Below are positions 8,940 to 19,159 of a stretch of 64,000 nucleotides of DNA, piece after piece (positions within the stretch are counted from its first letter, which is position 1; every line of letters starts with the position of its first letter). Below the pieces are notes generated by a model that searched no databases, was not told the origin of the DNA, and was given only the letters and a program-made list of their open reading frames with translations. The position numbers were made by a program, and so were the translations under genes. This stretch comes from Gracilimonas mengyeensis (GTDB lineage Bacteria > Bacteroidota > Rhodothermia > Balneolales > Balneolaceae): NCBI RefSeq assembly GCF_900182705.1, contig NZ_FXTP01000005.1, positions 186,001 to 250,000 of the forward strand. Direction: 5' to 3'.

Positions 8940-10238
8940 TTACTCTTCTATTTTGAGAGATACCCGCATGGTGGTTCCTTCCTCCAGTTCAGATCGGAGA
9001 ACAAACACGTGTCCTTTGTGATATTCTTCGATAATCCTTTTGGTGAGACTGAGGCCTAAACCCCATCCTCTTTTTTTGGTACTAAAGCCAGGTCTGAAAA
9101 TATTCTTGACGTTTTTGATATCAATTCCACACCCGGAGTCTTCGATATCAATCACCACTTCCCCATCCTGCACTTTGGATGTTATGGAGATAAATGAAAC
9201 TTCTTTCTCCGTTCCTTTCAGTGAATCCATGGCATTTTTCACCAGGTTCTCAATAGCCCACTGCAACAACTCCGGGTTGGCTTTAACCTTGGCTTCTGCT
9301 TGCAGATCTTTTCTAACTTCTATCGCTTTACCCAAACGGGGCAACCGGCGTTCCATATAACTCATCACCTGATCAAGAATAGGACCAATATTCATTTCCC
9401 GTAGCTCAGGTTCCGAGCCAATTTTACCAAAGCGTTCTGCTACCCCACGCAGCCGTTGAATATCTTTCTCAATTTCATTGGCAATATTTGTTGCCGTTTC
9501 TTCATAACGGTACTCATCTTTGAGCAGCTGTAGCCATCCATACAAACTGGAAATAGGCGTTCCCAGTTGGTGCGCGGCCTCCTTGGCCATACCTACCCAC
9601 AAATTAGACTGCTCTGAACGCATAATACTGCGATAAGTAGTGTACCCTATACCCAATAATAAACCCAATAACACAATCTGTATGTATGGAAAATATCGCA
9701 ACATCTGTACGGTAGGACTTTCCCCATAATACACAAACTGCCGGATTTGCCGGTTTTCATCTCCAATCACAAAATCGATGGGCTGATTGAGGCTCTTAAA
9801 TTCTTCTACCAAATCACTTCGCCTTTGCTCACTTTCAAGGCGAAGGCTATCCACATTTCTCGAAGCAATGATAACATCCGAAGAGTCTACCACAATGGTT
9901 GGGATAGGAAAGCGGTCCTCCAGAATAATTTCCTCGGTTACAAAATCGGTGGAGCTTCGGGCAGCTTCTGCTTCTTCAATCAAGGTGATAATGCTGTCTG
10001 GTACTTCCTCAATCTGTTGAAGCTGCTCTATGGCACTCAATAATTTATCCGTAGTCTGTTCACTTACCAGCTGGCTGTTAAACTCAATGGCCCGTGTCCA
10101 AAGCTCCACACTGGCCCGCTCCTGCTCCAGTATTTTGTTTACCAGATACTGGTTATACACAACCGATCCTACCCCCAAAAAAATGAGCAAAAAAACCAGG
10201 ATCATCTTGATCCGGTTAGAGGGCACAAAAAGCTTCAT
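8940..10238 (-). CDS. Membrane sensor histidine kinase (orphan)
   Basis: This 432-residue protein has an N-terminal transmembrane helix (about 12-30), an extracytoplasmic region of about 150 residues with helical character, a second transmembrane helix (about 182-204) and a kinase core. The phosphoacceptor region reads EAAHQLGTPISSLYGW, the N box NLVKNAMDS, G1 DSGCGID and G2 GWGLGLSLTKRI, so it should be active. No response regulator is adjacent on either side, so its partner must be elsewhere. The HQLGTP variant of the usual HELRTP motif is common in Bacteroidota kinases of this type. Confidence 0.92.
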   Translation of the reverse strand: MKLFVPSNRIKMILVFLLIFLGVGSVVYNQYLVNKILEQERASVELWTRAIEFNSQLVSEQTTDKLLSAIEQLQQIEEVPDSIITLIEEAEAARSSTDFVTEEIILEDRFPIPTIVVDSSDVIIASRNVDSLRLESEQRRSDLVEEFKSLNQPIDFVIGDENRQIRQFVYYGESPTVQMLRYFPYIQIVLLGLLLGIGYTTYRSIMRSEQSNLWVGMAKEAAHQLGTPISSLYGWLQLLKDEYRYEETATNIANEIEKDIQRLRGVAERFGKIGSEPELREMNIGPILDQVMSYMERRLPRLGKAIEVRKDLQAEAKVKANPELLQWAIENLVKNAMDSLKGTEKEVSFISITSKVQDGEVVIDIEDSGCGIDIKNVKNIFRPGFSTKKRGWGLGLSLTKRIIEEYHKGHVFVLRSELEEGTTMRVSLKIEE

Positions 10239-10296
10239 ATACTTAAAGATAAATCAGTTCCTTTTTGGTGAATATAGAATAGAAAAGTATAGATAC

Positions 10297-10334
10297 AAAA
10301 AAGCCTCCCGAGACTTCAACATCAATCGGGAGGC
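10297..10334 (-). terminator. Rho-independent terminator after clpX
   Basis: Perfect 9-bp arms GCCTCCCGA (10303-10311) and TCGGGAGGC (10326-10334) with a 14-base loop. Read on the minus strand, the hairpin is followed by a run of six T (10302-10297). It lies 8 bases past the clpX stop. Confidence 0.9.
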
Positions 10335-10342
10335 GGATAACG

Positions 10343-11599
10343 TTAGGCAGATGCCTTTTGTTTTTCATACACCGGAGGAGCTTGTTTTTCAATCGTCTCG
10401 CGGGTGATTACGCATCGTGCAATATTTTTCATGGATGGCAAGGTGAACATGATATCAAGCATGGCTGCCTCCATGATAGAGCGCAGGCCACGGGCCCCTG
10501 TTTTGCGGGCTTTAGCTCGCTCCACAATGGCTTTAAGAGCTTCTTCTTCAATCTCAAGTTCCACATCTTCCATGTTAAACAGCTTTTTGTACTGCTTAAC
10601 CAATGCATTTTTAGGGGTCTGAAGGATATCAAGCATGGCATCATCGGAAAGCTCATGCAATCCACAAATTACCGGCAAACGTCCAATCAATTCCGGAATC
10701 AATCCAAAATGCTGCAGATCCTCCGGCTCAACATGTGTGAAAATCTGAGGATCTTCCTTATCAAATTTAACCTGCTCTTTGGTATGAAAACCCATCACGC
10801 TGGTTGAAAGACGTCGCGAGATGATTTCCTCCAATCCGGAAAAAGCACCTCCACAAATAAACAGGATGTTGGCTGTATCCAATTGGATAAAACTTTGCTC
10901 GGGATGCTTACGGCCACCTTTGGGCGGAATGTTGGCAACAGTTCCTTCTAAAATCTTCAGAAGCGCCTGCTGAACCCCTTCACCACTTACATCACGGGTG
11001 ATGGATGGGTTGTCGCTTTTACGGGCTACTTTGTCAACCTCGTCGATATAGACAATACCACGCTTGGCACGTTCTACATCATAATCGGCAGCCTGAAGCA
11101 GGTTGCTCAGGATACTTTCCACATCTTCCCCAACATAACCGGCTTCGGTAAGCACGGTAGCATCGGCGATGGTAAAAGGCACATCAATAATACGAGCGAG
11201 GGTACGAGCCAATAGTGTTTTACCACTACCGGTAGGCCCCAACAGCATAATGTTAGATTTTTCAACCTGCGTGTCATCAATCTCGCCGGAATTCTCAGCA
11301 GAAATCCGCTTGTAATGATTATACACGGCCACTGACAAGGTTTTTTTAGCCAGCTCCTGCCCAATTACATACTCATCCAGTTTATTTTTGATCTCAACTG
11401 GCTTGAGCATGGGTTTGTAACTCTTTTCACGGCGGCGGGCAAGGGAGGCTAAATCACTTTGGATGATACTTGAAGCATCTTCCACACAACGATCGCAGAT
11501 ATATACCCCGGGACCGGCAACCATGCTGTTCACTTCCAGGCTGGAGCGACTGCAAAATGAACAGTGTACTATGTCGCTGTTTTTCTCTTTATCGCTCAT
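10343..11599 (-). CDS. clpX: ATP-dependent Clp protease ATP-binding subunit ClpX
   Basis: A 418-residue AAA+ unfoldase. The N-terminal zinc-binding domain has C13, C16, C35 and C38. The AAA+ module shows Walker A GPTGSGKT, pore-loop GYVGEDVES, Walker B VYIDEVDK and the ClpX-specific [12 protein letters not shown]. It recognises tagged substrates and feeds them to ClpP. It is the last gene of tig-clpP-clpX, 28 bases after clpP, and is followed by a strong terminator. Length and motifs are normal. Confidence 0.98.
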   Translation of the reverse strand: MSDKEKNSDIVHCSFCSRSSLEVNSMVAGPGVYICDRCVEDASSIIQSDLASLARRREKSYKPMLKPVEIKNKLDEYVIGQELAKKTLSVAVYNHYKRISAENSGEIDDTQVEKSNIMLLGPTGSGKTLLARTLARIIDVPFTIADATVLTEAGYVGEDVESILSNLLQAADYDVERAKRGIVYIDEVDKVARKSDNPSITRDVSGEGVQQALLKILEGTVANIPPKGGRKHPEQSFIQLDTANILFICGGAFSGLEEIISRRLSTSVMGFHTKEQVKFDKEDPQIFTHVEPEDLQHFGLIPELIGRLPVICGLHELSDDAMLDILQTPKNALVKQYKKLFNMEDVELEIEEEALKAIVERAKARKTGARGLRSIMEAAMLDIMFTLPSMKNIARCVITRETIEKQAPPVYEKQKASA

Positions 11600-11627
11600 A
11601 ACAATATTAATTTACAAAAAATGCCGG

Positions 11628-12287
11628 TTATTTTGAATCGTTCTTGCTGCTCTTGGTAATTACATTGTCTACCAAGCCGTAATCTTTAGCTTCTTCTGCA
11701 GTCATCCATTTGTTTCGATCGGAGTCTTCCATGATTTTTTCCACGGAATTACCACTGTGATCTGCCAGAATTTGACTCAATTCCTTTTTAACACGCAAAA
11801 TTTCTTTGGCTTCAATTTCGATGTCACTCGCTTGTCCACGAGTGCCGCCTAATGGCTGGTGAATCATCACACGTGAGTGAGGCAGACAGCTGCGTTTACC
11901 TTCAGTACCGGCGGTAAGCAGCACAGCACCCATACTTGCAGCCATACCCATGCAGGTTGTAGCTACATCACACTTAATGTGCTGAATGGTGTCATAAATA
12001 GCCAAACCGGCCGAAACCACACCCCCGGGGCTGTTGATATAAAACTGAATGTCTTTTTCGGGATCTTCAGATTCCAGGAACAACAACTGAGCCATAATAG
12101 AACTCGCCACAGCATCATTAACCGGGGTTCCTAAAATTACAATGCGATCTTTAAGCAACCGGGAGTAAATATCGTAAGCCCGTTCGCCACGGCTGGTAGT
12201 TTCTACCACCATGGGTACCAGGTTATTCTGAATGGACTGACCTGACTCCAGGTTGGGATCTTCAAATAATGGCTGATTGTGAATCAT
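11628..12287 (-). CDS. clpP: ATP-dependent Clp protease proteolytic subunit ClpP
   Basis: A 219-residue serine peptidase of family S14. The nucleophile Ser lies in [12 protein letters not shown], the catalytic His in [12 protein letters not shown], and the start of the catalytic core shows [18 protein letters not shown]. It forms the tetradecameric chamber of ClpXP. The gene is 18 bases after tig and 28 bases before clpX, the standard bacterial order. Confidence 0.98.
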   Translation of the reverse strand: MIHNQPLFEDPNLESGQSIQNNLVPMVVETTSRGERAYDIYSRLLKDRIVILGTPVNDAVASSIMAQLLFLESEDPEKDIQFYINSPGGVVSAGLAIYDTIQHIKCDVATTCMGMAASMGAVLLTAGTEGKRSCLPHSRVMIHQPLGGTRGQASDIEIEAKEILRVKKELSQILADHSGNSVEKIMEDSDRNKWMTAEEAKDYGLVDNVITKSSKNDSK

Positions 12288-12305
12288 AATATCCTGAATA
12301 AAAAA

Positions 12306-13604
12306 TTATTGGTTCTTTTTGCTTTTCTCGTCTTGCAGCTCGCGGTATTTGTCCTTACCAATCTCGTTTATACTAACTTTATCCTGCAGGATATCAAACA
12401 CCTTGTTTTCGCGGATGCTACTGCGTAACTGCTCCAGCATTTCCGGCTGCTGAGCATAATACTGCTTCAGCTGATCAGCGGGCATGCCGTAACGGGCAGC
12501 TTCCATCTGAAGGTGTTCGTCAATATCTTCGGGTTTGATTTCGATTTCTTCGAAGGTTTCCTGCAGCTTTTGGCTGATAAACGACCATTTGGCTTCACGC
12601 ACGGCACGTTCTTTCATGCCGGCTTTGTATTCTTCAGCGTTGAAACCTTCCGGTAATTCGCCGCCTTGCTGCTGCTTGAGTTGTTCAACGTAAGAACCCT
12701 GCACTTGTGATACAAAAGTTTCGGGAACTTCGAAGTCATGTGCTTCAACAAGCGCATCTGCTACATCATTCTTGAAAAGATCGTCAGCCGTTTGATCGTA
12801 ATACTGCTGCATACGGCTTTTGATATAGCTTCTAAACTCATCTTCGTTTTCAGCCTCGCCATTACTCTGATCTTTAATTACTTCATCAGTGAGTTCGGCT
12901 TTGTGTCGCCTCTGCACTTTTTTGATAGTTACACGGAAGCGGTCGGTTTCATCACCTTGGCCTAATTCCATGTCTACTACATCACCAGGCTTTTGACCAA
13001 CAAGCTCTTCACGGAAATCTTTGGCGCCATCCTGAGCCAGATCAATTTTCTGATCTTCGTCCACTTCGCCTTCTACTTCGTTACCGTCTTCATCCAGGGT
13101 AACAACATCTACAATCAAGACATCACGTTCTTCGGCAGGCTCGTCAACTTCTTCCAGGTTGCCTTCCCGCTCAAGGGTACGCTCAATTTCTTCTTCTACT
13201 TCTTCGTCGGTCACATCGTGAACCATCTTGTTCACTTCAATAGAAGAGAGGTCGTCCACCAATTCAATCTCTGGTTTGGAACCGATCTTGAACTTCACTT
13301 CCAGCAGGTCATCTTCCCAGCTGAAGTCAACCATTTCGGTCTCACCCACAGGCTCGTACTCAGGTACTACTTCTTTTTCAAATACCTTTTGTACGATGTT
13401 GCTGATTTCTTCTTGCTCAATATCTTTGCCAAATCGTTTTTTGATCAGCCCCATAGGCACTTTACCTGGTCTGAAACCGGGAAGCTGGATTTGGTCTTTA
13501 TACTTTTTGTAGGCTTTGTTGAAGTCGTCCTGAAGATCTTCTCTATTTGCTTTCAGGGTAACTTCTTTGTCAACTGATGTGAGCTCTTCTACAGAAATGT
13601 CCAC
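12306..13604 (-). CDS. tig: Trigger factor
   Basis: A 432-residue ribosome-associated chaperone and prolyl isomerase. The N-terminal ribosome-docking signature GFRPGKVP is present near residue 44; a central FKBP-like domain (about 150-235, ERDVLIVDVVTLDEDG onward) is acidic and carries a diverged active site, as in many Bacteroidota trigger factors; the C-terminal helical chaperone domain follows. It is the first gene of tig-clpP-clpX, so folding and degradation are co-expressed. A 78-base space separates it from tRNA-Leu upstream. Confidence 0.96.
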   Translation of the reverse strand: MDISVEELTSVDKEVTLKANREDLQDDFNKAYKKYKDQIQLPGFRPGKVPMGLIKKRFGKDIEQEEISNIVQKVFEKEVVPEYEPVGETEMVDFSWEDDLLEVKFKIGSKPEIELVDDLSSIEVNKMVHDVTDEEVEEEIERTLEREGNLEEVDEPAEERDVLIVDVVTLDEDGNEVEGEVDEDQKIDLAQDGAKDFREELVGQKPGDVVDMELGQGDETDRFRVTIKKVQRRHKAELTDEVIKDQSNGEAENEDEFRSYIKSRMQQYYDQTADDLFKNDVADALVEAHDFEVPETFVSQVQGSYVEQLKQQQGGELPEGFNAEEYKAGMKERAVREAKWSFISQKLQETFEEIEIKPEDIDEHLQMEAARYGMPADQLKQYYAQQPEMLEQLRSSIRENKVFDILQDKVSINEIGKDKYRELQDEKSKKNQ

Positions 13605-13682
13605 GTGGTCTCCACTTTAATTTTTATAGTATGTAAATAAATGAACAGGATTACTACTTAATTCATTTAGGAAGGATGAAAG

Positions 13683-13766
13683 TACGAGAGGGGGGACTCG
13701 AACCCCCACATCGGTTAAGATACTAGATCCTAAATCTAGCGCGTCTACCAATTCCGCCACTCTCGC
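13683..13766 (-). tRNA. tRNA-Leu (anticodon TAG)
   Basis: On the minus strand the sequence starts GCGAGAGTGGCGGAATTGGT and has the long variable arm of a class II tRNA. The anticodon stem CTAGA/TCTAG encloses the loop TTTAGGA, giving anticodon TAG (reads CUN leucine codons). The T arm GGGGGTTCGAGTCCCCC is perfect. The 3' CCA is not encoded, and the last acceptor pair is G-T. Confidence 0.95.
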
Positions 13767-13908
13767 AAAATTCAGAGCTTGCAAAGATACGGTTTTGTAT
13801 TTCTGAATTCAACCTGAGAGGCAAACCAAATGGTAATTTCTGTCATTTATTAAGGATTTACCAAAAACATTGGCATTTTGACCCTAAAAATTGGAATTTT
13901 AGCACATC

Positions 13909-14250
13909 ATGTACAAAAATCTACGTCTCCTTTACATCACCACAAAAGACCTAGAAGAAGCCCGAACCATTGGCCAAAAGTTAGTTGAGCAAGACCTGGC
14001 GGCTTGTGCAAACATCCTTGATGGCATGGAATCCATTTATAAATGGAAAGGGGAACTTCAGCATGATCAGGAATGTGTGCTTCTCATCAAAACACATTAT
14101 TCACGTGTAAAGAAAGTAACCCGCATGATCAAAGACATGCACAGCTATGAGTGCCCCGCCATCATATCGCTTACCATTACTGAAGACGAGGGCAATCAGG
14201 AGTATTTGGAATGGCTCGAGAAGACTTCCAAGCAACCTTTTGAGATGTAG
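13909..14250 (+). CDS. cutA: CutA divalent-cation tolerance family protein
   Basis: A 113-residue protein of the CutA1 family: N-terminal LLYITTKDLEEARTIGQKLV, the conserved AACANILDGMESIYKWKGEL block, LLIKTHYSRV and the YECPAIISLTI strand. CutA proteins are small trimers of ferredoxin-like folds, named for copper tolerance though their exact role is debated. It stands alone between tRNA-Leu and a repeat-filled gap, without an obvious operon partner. Confidence 0.94.
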   Translation: MYKNLRLLYITTKDLEEARTIGQKLVEQDLAACANILDGMESIYKWKGELQHDQECVLLIKTHYSRVKKVTRMIKDMHSYECPAIISLTITEDEGNQEYLEWLEKTSKQPFEM

Positions 14251-14276
14251 ATATTAGCTGGACCTTTTTTTAACTA

Positions 14277-14840
14277 GTCATCCCGAGCCTACCGGCGAAG
14301 GACCTTGTATTATGCGAAGCATCATCACACTTTATCCTGCATGAGCTCTCCAATTGCTTCGAAAAACAATACCGATAGTAAGTTCGTAAGCATTTTCTGG
14401 CTAAGGTTCATCGACGGTAGCCTCTGAATGACGACTTTATTTATATCAACGTTACCACTCCCAATATGACATCCGCAGGATGGCATCCGCTCCGAGCCAC
14501 TCGGAGTGTAAGAGATACACTACAAGCCCTGTCATCCTAAGGCATGAACGAAGCGCAGCGCAGTGATTGCCGAAGGATCCCACGAATACAAGCAACGCCA
14601 TCCCCAAGGAGCTTCCCCTCCCAGCCTGCTCCGGGCATTCGAAGGTAGGCCCCGAGTAATTCTGAGAGAGGAGGGTCGATACCCACACAACATCCCGGGC
14701 ATTTCGCTCAGCGGATCCATTGCTAAAGAAACATCCGGGTCGTTTCAATGAGCTCCTTCACGTCGACTCCCGCTGGTCGTCTTGTTCAGGATGACAGGGA
14801 CGTTGGTTAGAAATGCTTAGCCGCCCGATGGGCGGGCATT
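14277..14840. repeat. Composite intergenic repeat block (copy 1)
   Basis: The gap between cutA and cysH is filled by repeats. First is an element of about 157 bases running from GTCATCCCGAGCCTACCGGC to GTAGCCTCTGAATGAC (14277-14433). Then comes a short linker (TGACATCCGCAGGATGGCAT). Then a longer element runs from GTCATCCTAAGGCATGAACG (14531) to TTCAGGATGACAGG (about 14795), with inner arms GAAGGATCCCA and GAGCTCCTTCA. A GCCGCCCGATGGGCGGGC hairpin closes the block (14820-14837). The same order recurs at 21941-22396. A partial copy of the first element (its right end) follows at 14879-14917. I see no gene in the block. Confidence 0.85.
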
Positions 14841-14995
14841 ACTTTGCAAGTAATTTGGTGTGAGTTATCATCATTTCCTCGCTAAGGCTCTTCAGCAGTA
14901 GCCTCTGAATGACGAGCTTTACTTATCTCAGCGCAATTCCTTAAATCCAAAAAATCCACGATTCAACCTTTTTAATTTATAGCATCACCAGATAC

Positions 14996-15691
14996 CTACC
15001 AGTGCAACCCACACTCGGTTTTGCCGGAATCGCCCCAGCGGCCTTCGCGGCCCTCGCCCTTTTTGGTGCAGTGGGTGCAGCCAATGGAATCATAACCAAA
15101 GCGCTCGAGGGGATGGCGGGGAATGCCAAAACTTTCAAAATAGTCTTCCACCATTTCCGGACTCCAGTCAATCAGCGGATAGTAGCGATACAAGTCATCG
15201 CGCTCTTGCAGGATTTCGAGTCCGCTTCGGTAACTGTTTTGGTAACCAATCAGACCTGAAATCCACACTTTGTGGTTTTTCTTAATTTTGGCCAGAGGTT
15301 CCACTTTGTTGTAGTGACAGCAGAGATCCGGATTATCTTTCCAGAGTTCATCCTCACGCGTAATACGGTGCTTTTCCTTATCCGGCACATGGTCAATCAC
15401 GTTGATGCCATAGCGATCAATCAGCTTATCCTTATACTCCAGGGTTTCCGGAAACAAGTAGCCGGTATTCACAAAGTGAATGGGATGCCTTGGACGTATC
15501 CGGCTGATCATGTGGATGAGCAGTGCAGAAGTAGTCCCAAATGAGGTTGTGATAAGTACCTCATCTCTATACTTATTCAGGATATGAGCTATCCTGACAT
15601 CGTTATGGGCGTTCGAAAGGGTTTTGTTGATTTTCTCTATTTCCATCGATTCCATGACCCTAATTATCTTACTTTCGACGGCTTTAATCAA
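14996..15691 (-). CDS. cysH: Phosphoadenylyl/adenylyl-sulfate reductase (CysH family)
   Basis: A protein of up to 231 residues; a start at 15655 (MESMEIEKIN) would remove 12 residues and is equally likely. It has the PP-loop-like start VLITTSFGTTSALLIH, the IHFVNTGYLFPETLEY block and a cysteine set CC (in PDLCCHYNK) plus CTHC, ending in ECGLHW. The CC...CxxC pattern indicates a 4Fe-4S cluster, which in this family goes with APS-reducing enzymes; the ECGLH tail carries the catalytic cysteine. It reduces activated sulfate to sulfite for cysteine synthesis. No other sulfate-assimilation gene is adjacent, and repeats lie upstream in transcription order and downstream. Confidence 0.92.
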   Translation of the reverse strand: MIKAVESKIIRVMESMEIEKINKTLSNAHNDVRIAHILNKYRDEVLITTSFGTTSALLIHMISRIRPRHPIHFVNTGYLFPETLEYKDKLIDRYGINVIDHVPDKEKHRITREDELWKDNPDLCCHYNKVEPLAKIKKNHKVWISGLIGYQNSYRSGLEILQERDDLYRYYPLIDWSPEMVEDYFESFGIPRHPLERFGYDSIGCTHCTKKGEGREGRWGDSGKTECGLHW

Positions 15692-16081
15692 CGATTTTGG
15701 ATAATTAATTCACCAAATCTTTATGTAAGCGCTTTTCCCGCATGTGAGGATGGATTTAATTTGAAATTAAATGGTTTGTTGGGGGTAATTACCAATATTG
15801 GGCCATTTTTGGTGCCAGAGGTTCCGGCATGCATTACTAACCTGAGGTTAGGAACGAGGCTAAATATTAACCATAGATCGTTCATCGCAAATCGGTCGTT
15901 CGGTCTATCGCATACCAGATCGAAAGCATCTTTCGGGTTAGACAGTCTATTAGATTGAACGCCCACAATTAGATCCCTGCCTCCGCAGGGATGACCCTTT
16001 TCATCCTCATCATTTTTGCACGAGATTAAATTGTGGAATTTGGTTCTAAACTGCGCATTGCATATCAAATAAACCATGTAC
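15692..16081. other. Intergenic region without a credible gene
   Basis: About 390 bases between the cysH start and the terminator of the M14 peptidase gene. Open frames here have no protein-like composition. There is a small hairpin CCCTGCCTCCGCAGGG near 15975-15990. The stretch near 15880-15910 (TCGGTCTATCGCATACC) resembles part of the ~425-bp repeat units at 37.0-38.3 kb. Confidence 0.6.
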
Positions 16082-16122
16082 AAAAAAAGCCCGAAGTAAA
16101 CTCCTCCGGGCTTTGTAAAAAC
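16082..16122 (-). terminator. Terminator after the M14 peptidase gene
   Basis: On the minus strand, AGCCCGGAG pairs with CTTCGGGCT (one wobble pair) and the hairpin is followed by seven T (16088-16082). It lies 20 bases past the peptidase stop. Confidence 0.85.
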
Positions 16123-16141
16123 GTAATAGATTCTCAGCTAT

Positions 16142-18640
16142 TTAGTTGCCGACAAAAAATACGGCGTTACCAAACAGCAGTTTACCATTGTGCCAAAACG
16201 CACGATACAGCGGGTTATCCACCATATACACCACGTTACCGCGGCCCATATTTTGAACTCCAAATGTCAGCGTGTTCTCTAGCGCGTCTTTCGCCTTATG
16301 GCCTACAAAGCCACTGCGATGCGCACCTGTTTTAGCTACGCCCACATTCCAGCCGTCTTCCAGGTAATTAAAAGCGGTCGAGCCCAGCTTTAACGACATG
16401 TATTGCTCATCATATCCCAAAGCCAGCGGATGGGTTACATCCATAGTGATTTCAAAAATGGCGCCGGCGTTGGAACTTTCTGCCCGTTCGCGGCTGGCAT
16501 CAGCAAAAGCTTTGAGTTTATCCTCGGGATCTTCAGCTTCTTCAGGCTCCGAATCTTTTTCGGTCAAGGCAAAACCATCTTTACCCGCCAGGAAGTCGTT
16601 TGCTCCTTCTACGGCAATCAGGGTTCCGCCTCCACGCACCCAATCCTTGATGGCATCCATGGCGCCGTTGCTCAAAGTATTGCCATACAAGGTAGGTAGA
16701 ATAAGCACATGATAATCATGCCAGGGCAGTGAACTCACGTCTTCTGCATCAACCAAAGAGACCGGGTAGTTGATCTGCTGATCAAAGTAGTTCCAGATTT
16801 GTCCAACAGTGTACGAGCTCGTTCCCTCGCCAGAAACAAGCGCCACATTGGGTTTTTCAATATAGCGAACCGATGAAGAACCGAAATCTTTCCCGGAATC
16901 CACAAAGCCGCTGCCAATGGGCGTAACCACACGGTTCAACAAACCAGCGGCATCTTTTACGATTTCATCAAACTCGTCCCCCAAATGCTCGTTTCCATTC
17001 CGGGTGATAATCAGGCTGCCAGCCCCGTATTCTTTATCATCCACGAAGAAAGCTTCACGGGCATAGCGCACTTTCACGTCTTTCTTCAGCAGCTCACTCA
17101 GGTATTTCAGATCCTGAAGAGAATTCCACTTGGCTACATATGCGTAAGGACGCTCGATATACGGCGTCAGCTCATCTTCAGCCGTAGCACTCAGCGGCTC
17201 GGTATCTATTTGTCCGCTGATGGCATACCCATCCACGCCATACGCATAATGACTTTCCCAGGCGGTGATGTCGTAGGTCAGTGAATCAGCCAGTTCAGGT
17301 TCAGGCTCAAACAGCACACGCACCAGAGTTCCTTTAGGTTGATAAGTGCTGATCACATAATCACCTTCCTCAATAGAAACACGCTCCGTTTCCCCATTGG
17401 CGAAATTATACCCGTTGGTATTAGACGAACGGGCAGCCACGCCAAACTCAATTTTTTGATCTACCAGATATTGCAACAACATGGATACTTTATCCGGATT
17501 GCTGCTTTTCTTCACAATAAAGGTCTTGTATTCTCCCGAGCCATTTTCCTGTGCATCCTGGTAGTAGTTAGCAAATTCATCAATTACGCGCTCCGCATTT
17601 TCGGACGTCACTTCCACCGTAGAAATACCGGTGGTGTGATGATGGGTCAGTCGGTCTTTAAGCGTCAGCGTATCGCCTTCCGGTTTGTACACGCCCAGAC
17701 CAGCAAAGCCGCCGCCGGCCTGCTCGTAAGTCATTCCAATGGCGCCGTTGAAAATAGGCCAGGTATCTCCATAGCTGGGATAGAATAGATCAAACACCTC
17801 TTTGGTGAAATACAACCAGCTTTCTTCATCAAAGTATTTGGCGTGATTTTTACCGATGTCGGTCTGGAAATTACGCTGCCAGTCGCTGATAGCATAATGA
17901 AAAGGCTCGGCGGCCGGAGCAAAATAATAAGGAGAACGGTAGCTTTGCTCGTGGAAATCCACGTGAATGTGTGGCATCCATTCCTGATACACTTTCACGC
18001 GCTGCTTACTTTCCTTTTGTGTCTGCCAGGCCCAATCACGGTTCAGGTCAAAATAGTAGTGATTGGTTCTGCCGCCAGGCCACGGTTCATCGTGCTCACG
18101 GGCTTCATGCTTTGGATTAAACTGCTCACCCACCACGGTGCGATACCAGTTTACGTAACGGTCGCGCCCGTCCGGGTTTACCATGGGATCCATGATCACC
18201 ACCGTATTTTCCAGCCAAGCCTCTCGCTCCGTAACCAGTTCGTAGATTGTTTTCAAAGCCGCCTCACTGGAGGACGTCTCGTTGCCGTGCACATTGTAGC
18301 TGAGCCAAACCAGCGCTTTTTTATTGTCCGTAACCTCGCCGTCTTCCAGCCCGATCATCTTCAGATTGTTCGTTCTGATTTCTTCCAGGTTGGCATGATT
18401 GCCTTCGGTTGTCACTACTACGTACACCAGTTCACGCCCTTCATTGGTAGTGCCATACTGTGTCAGTGTCACCATCGGCGATTCTTCCGCCACATGCTGA
18501 AAATAGTTCAAGACTTTATAATGTGGGGTCCACTGATCGCCCAGCTCATAGCCCAAAAATTCTTCGGGAGATTGCAGCTGAGCCCAGGCAATAGATTGCA
18601 CCATGAAAAGAGCGCAAAGGGCTAACAAATATTTCTTCAT
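16142..18640 (-). CDS. Secreted M14-family zinc carboxypeptidase
   Basis: An 832-residue secreted enzyme with a signal peptide ending ...SIAWAQ. The N-terminal half is an M14 carboxypeptidase domain: zinc ligands in YNVHGNETSSSE (HxxE), a further histidine region HVDFHEQSYRSPYYFAP, and the catalytic-glutamate context MTYEQAGGG. The C-terminal half (about 560-832) contains a class I glutamine-amidotransferase-like stretch (VLILPTLYGNTLSNGAMDAI; GGTLIAVEGANDFLAG), as in large bacterial M14 proteins. It likely trims peptides outside the cell or in the periplasm. It ends the operon, 2 bases after the lipoprotein gene upstream. Confidence 0.93.
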   Translation of the reverse strand: MKKYLLALCALFMVQSIAWAQLQSPEEFLGYELGDQWTPHYKVLNYFQHVAEESPMVTLTQYGTTNEGRELVYVVVTTEGNHANLEEIRTNNLKMIGLEDGEVTDNKKALVWLSYNVHGNETSSSEAALKTIYELVTEREAWLENTVVIMDPMVNPDGRDRYVNWYRTVVGEQFNPKHEAREHDEPWPGGRTNHYYFDLNRDWAWQTQKESKQRVKVYQEWMPHIHVDFHEQSYRSPYYFAPAAEPFHYAISDWQRNFQTDIGKNHAKYFDEESWLYFTKEVFDLFYPSYGDTWPIFNGAIGMTYEQAGGGFAGLGVYKPEGDTLTLKDRLTHHHTTGISTVEVTSENAERVIDEFANYYQDAQENGSGEYKTFIVKKSSNPDKVSMLLQYLVDQKIEFGVAARSSNTNGYNFANGETERVSIEEGDYVISTYQPKGTLVRVLFEPEPELADSLTYDITAWESHYAYGVDGYAISGQIDTEPLSATAEDELTPYIERPYAYVAKWNSLQDLKYLSELLKKDVKVRYAREAFFVDDKEYGAGSLIITRNGNEHLGDEFDEIVKDAAGLLNRVVTPIGSGFVDSGKDFGSSSVRYIEKPNVALVSGEGTSSYTVGQIWNYFDQQINYPVSLVDAEDVSSLPWHDYHVLILPTLYGNTLSNGAMDAIKDWVRGGGTLIAVEGANDFLAGKDGFALTEKDSEPEEAEDPEDKLKAFADASRERAESSNAGAIFEITMDVTHPLALGYDEQYMSLKLGSTAFNYLEDGWNVGVAKTGAHRSGFVGHKAKDALENTLTFGVQNMGRGNVVYMVDNPLYRAFWHNGKLLFGNAVFFVGN

Positions 18641-18642
18641 TC

Positions 18643-19158
18643 TTATTGGTTTGATTGTTGGAGTTCCTTTTCAACCATGTGTACCACCGTGTCTACAATG
18701 GCATTGGGGATAGGGATAGTAAGATTGTAGTGAGCAATTTTCCACCCATTTGCATTTTTTACCAAAACCCCGCTTCCCCGGCTGGGACCCAGGTTTGGGG
18801 TATCCAATTCTTCATCAAACCAAGCGGTAGAGCCTTCATCCGAAAAATACACTTTCCGGAATGTGGGTGTGAAACTCCAGGCCACACCGTCGTCTTCAAA
18901 ATAGGGTTTACTCCAGGGTTTGAACTCGGCTACCGTCCAGCGCTCGGTGGCATCGGTACCCATAAAAATGGAGGAATCGTTCTCAAAATGATTGAAATAG
19001 CGTTCGAAATCTCCCTCGGCCGCAGCGGCATGCCAATCGTCCAGCACCGCATGCACTTCTTCAGGATCAGGATTTGCAGCGGTAGGTTCAGGTTTCTCTC
19101 CGGATGAACAGGCACCGAGCATCAAAAGGACGCACATCAATAGTAATGGTTGCTTCAT
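18643..19158 (-). CDS. NTF2/SnoaL-like lipoprotein
   Basis: A 171-residue lipoprotein with lipobox LGAC (C17) followed by a Gly/Pro/Glu-rich linker and an NTF2-like domain (EEVHAVLDDWHAAAAEGDFE; SIFMGTDATERWTVAEFKPW; SGVLVKNANGWKIAHYNLTI). The GWKIAHYNLT ending is typical of the SnoaL/DUF4440 group, whose members bind or convert small molecules. The gene lies 2 bases upstream of the M14 peptidase gene, so the two are co-transcribed. No catalytic residue can be assigned. Confidence 0.85.
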   Translation of the reverse strand: MKQPLLLMCVLLMLGACSSGEKPEPTAANPDPEEVHAVLDDWHAAAAEGDFERYFNHFENDSSIFMGTDATERWTVAEFKPWSKPYFEDDGVAWSFTPTFRKVYFSDEGSTAWFDEELDTPNLGPSRGSGVLVKNANGWKIAHYNLTIPIPNAIVDTVVHMVEKELQQSNQ

Positions 19159-19159
19159 T

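Noticed and set aside
14452-14751. Open frames on both strands inside the composite repeat block
   Set aside because: They run through palindromic repeat DNA, have no start signals and recur only because the repeat recurs.
16398-18625. Several long plus-strand frames opposite the M14 peptidase gene
   Set aside because: They are antisense shadows of a gene with clear catalytic motifs and codon structure on the minus strand.
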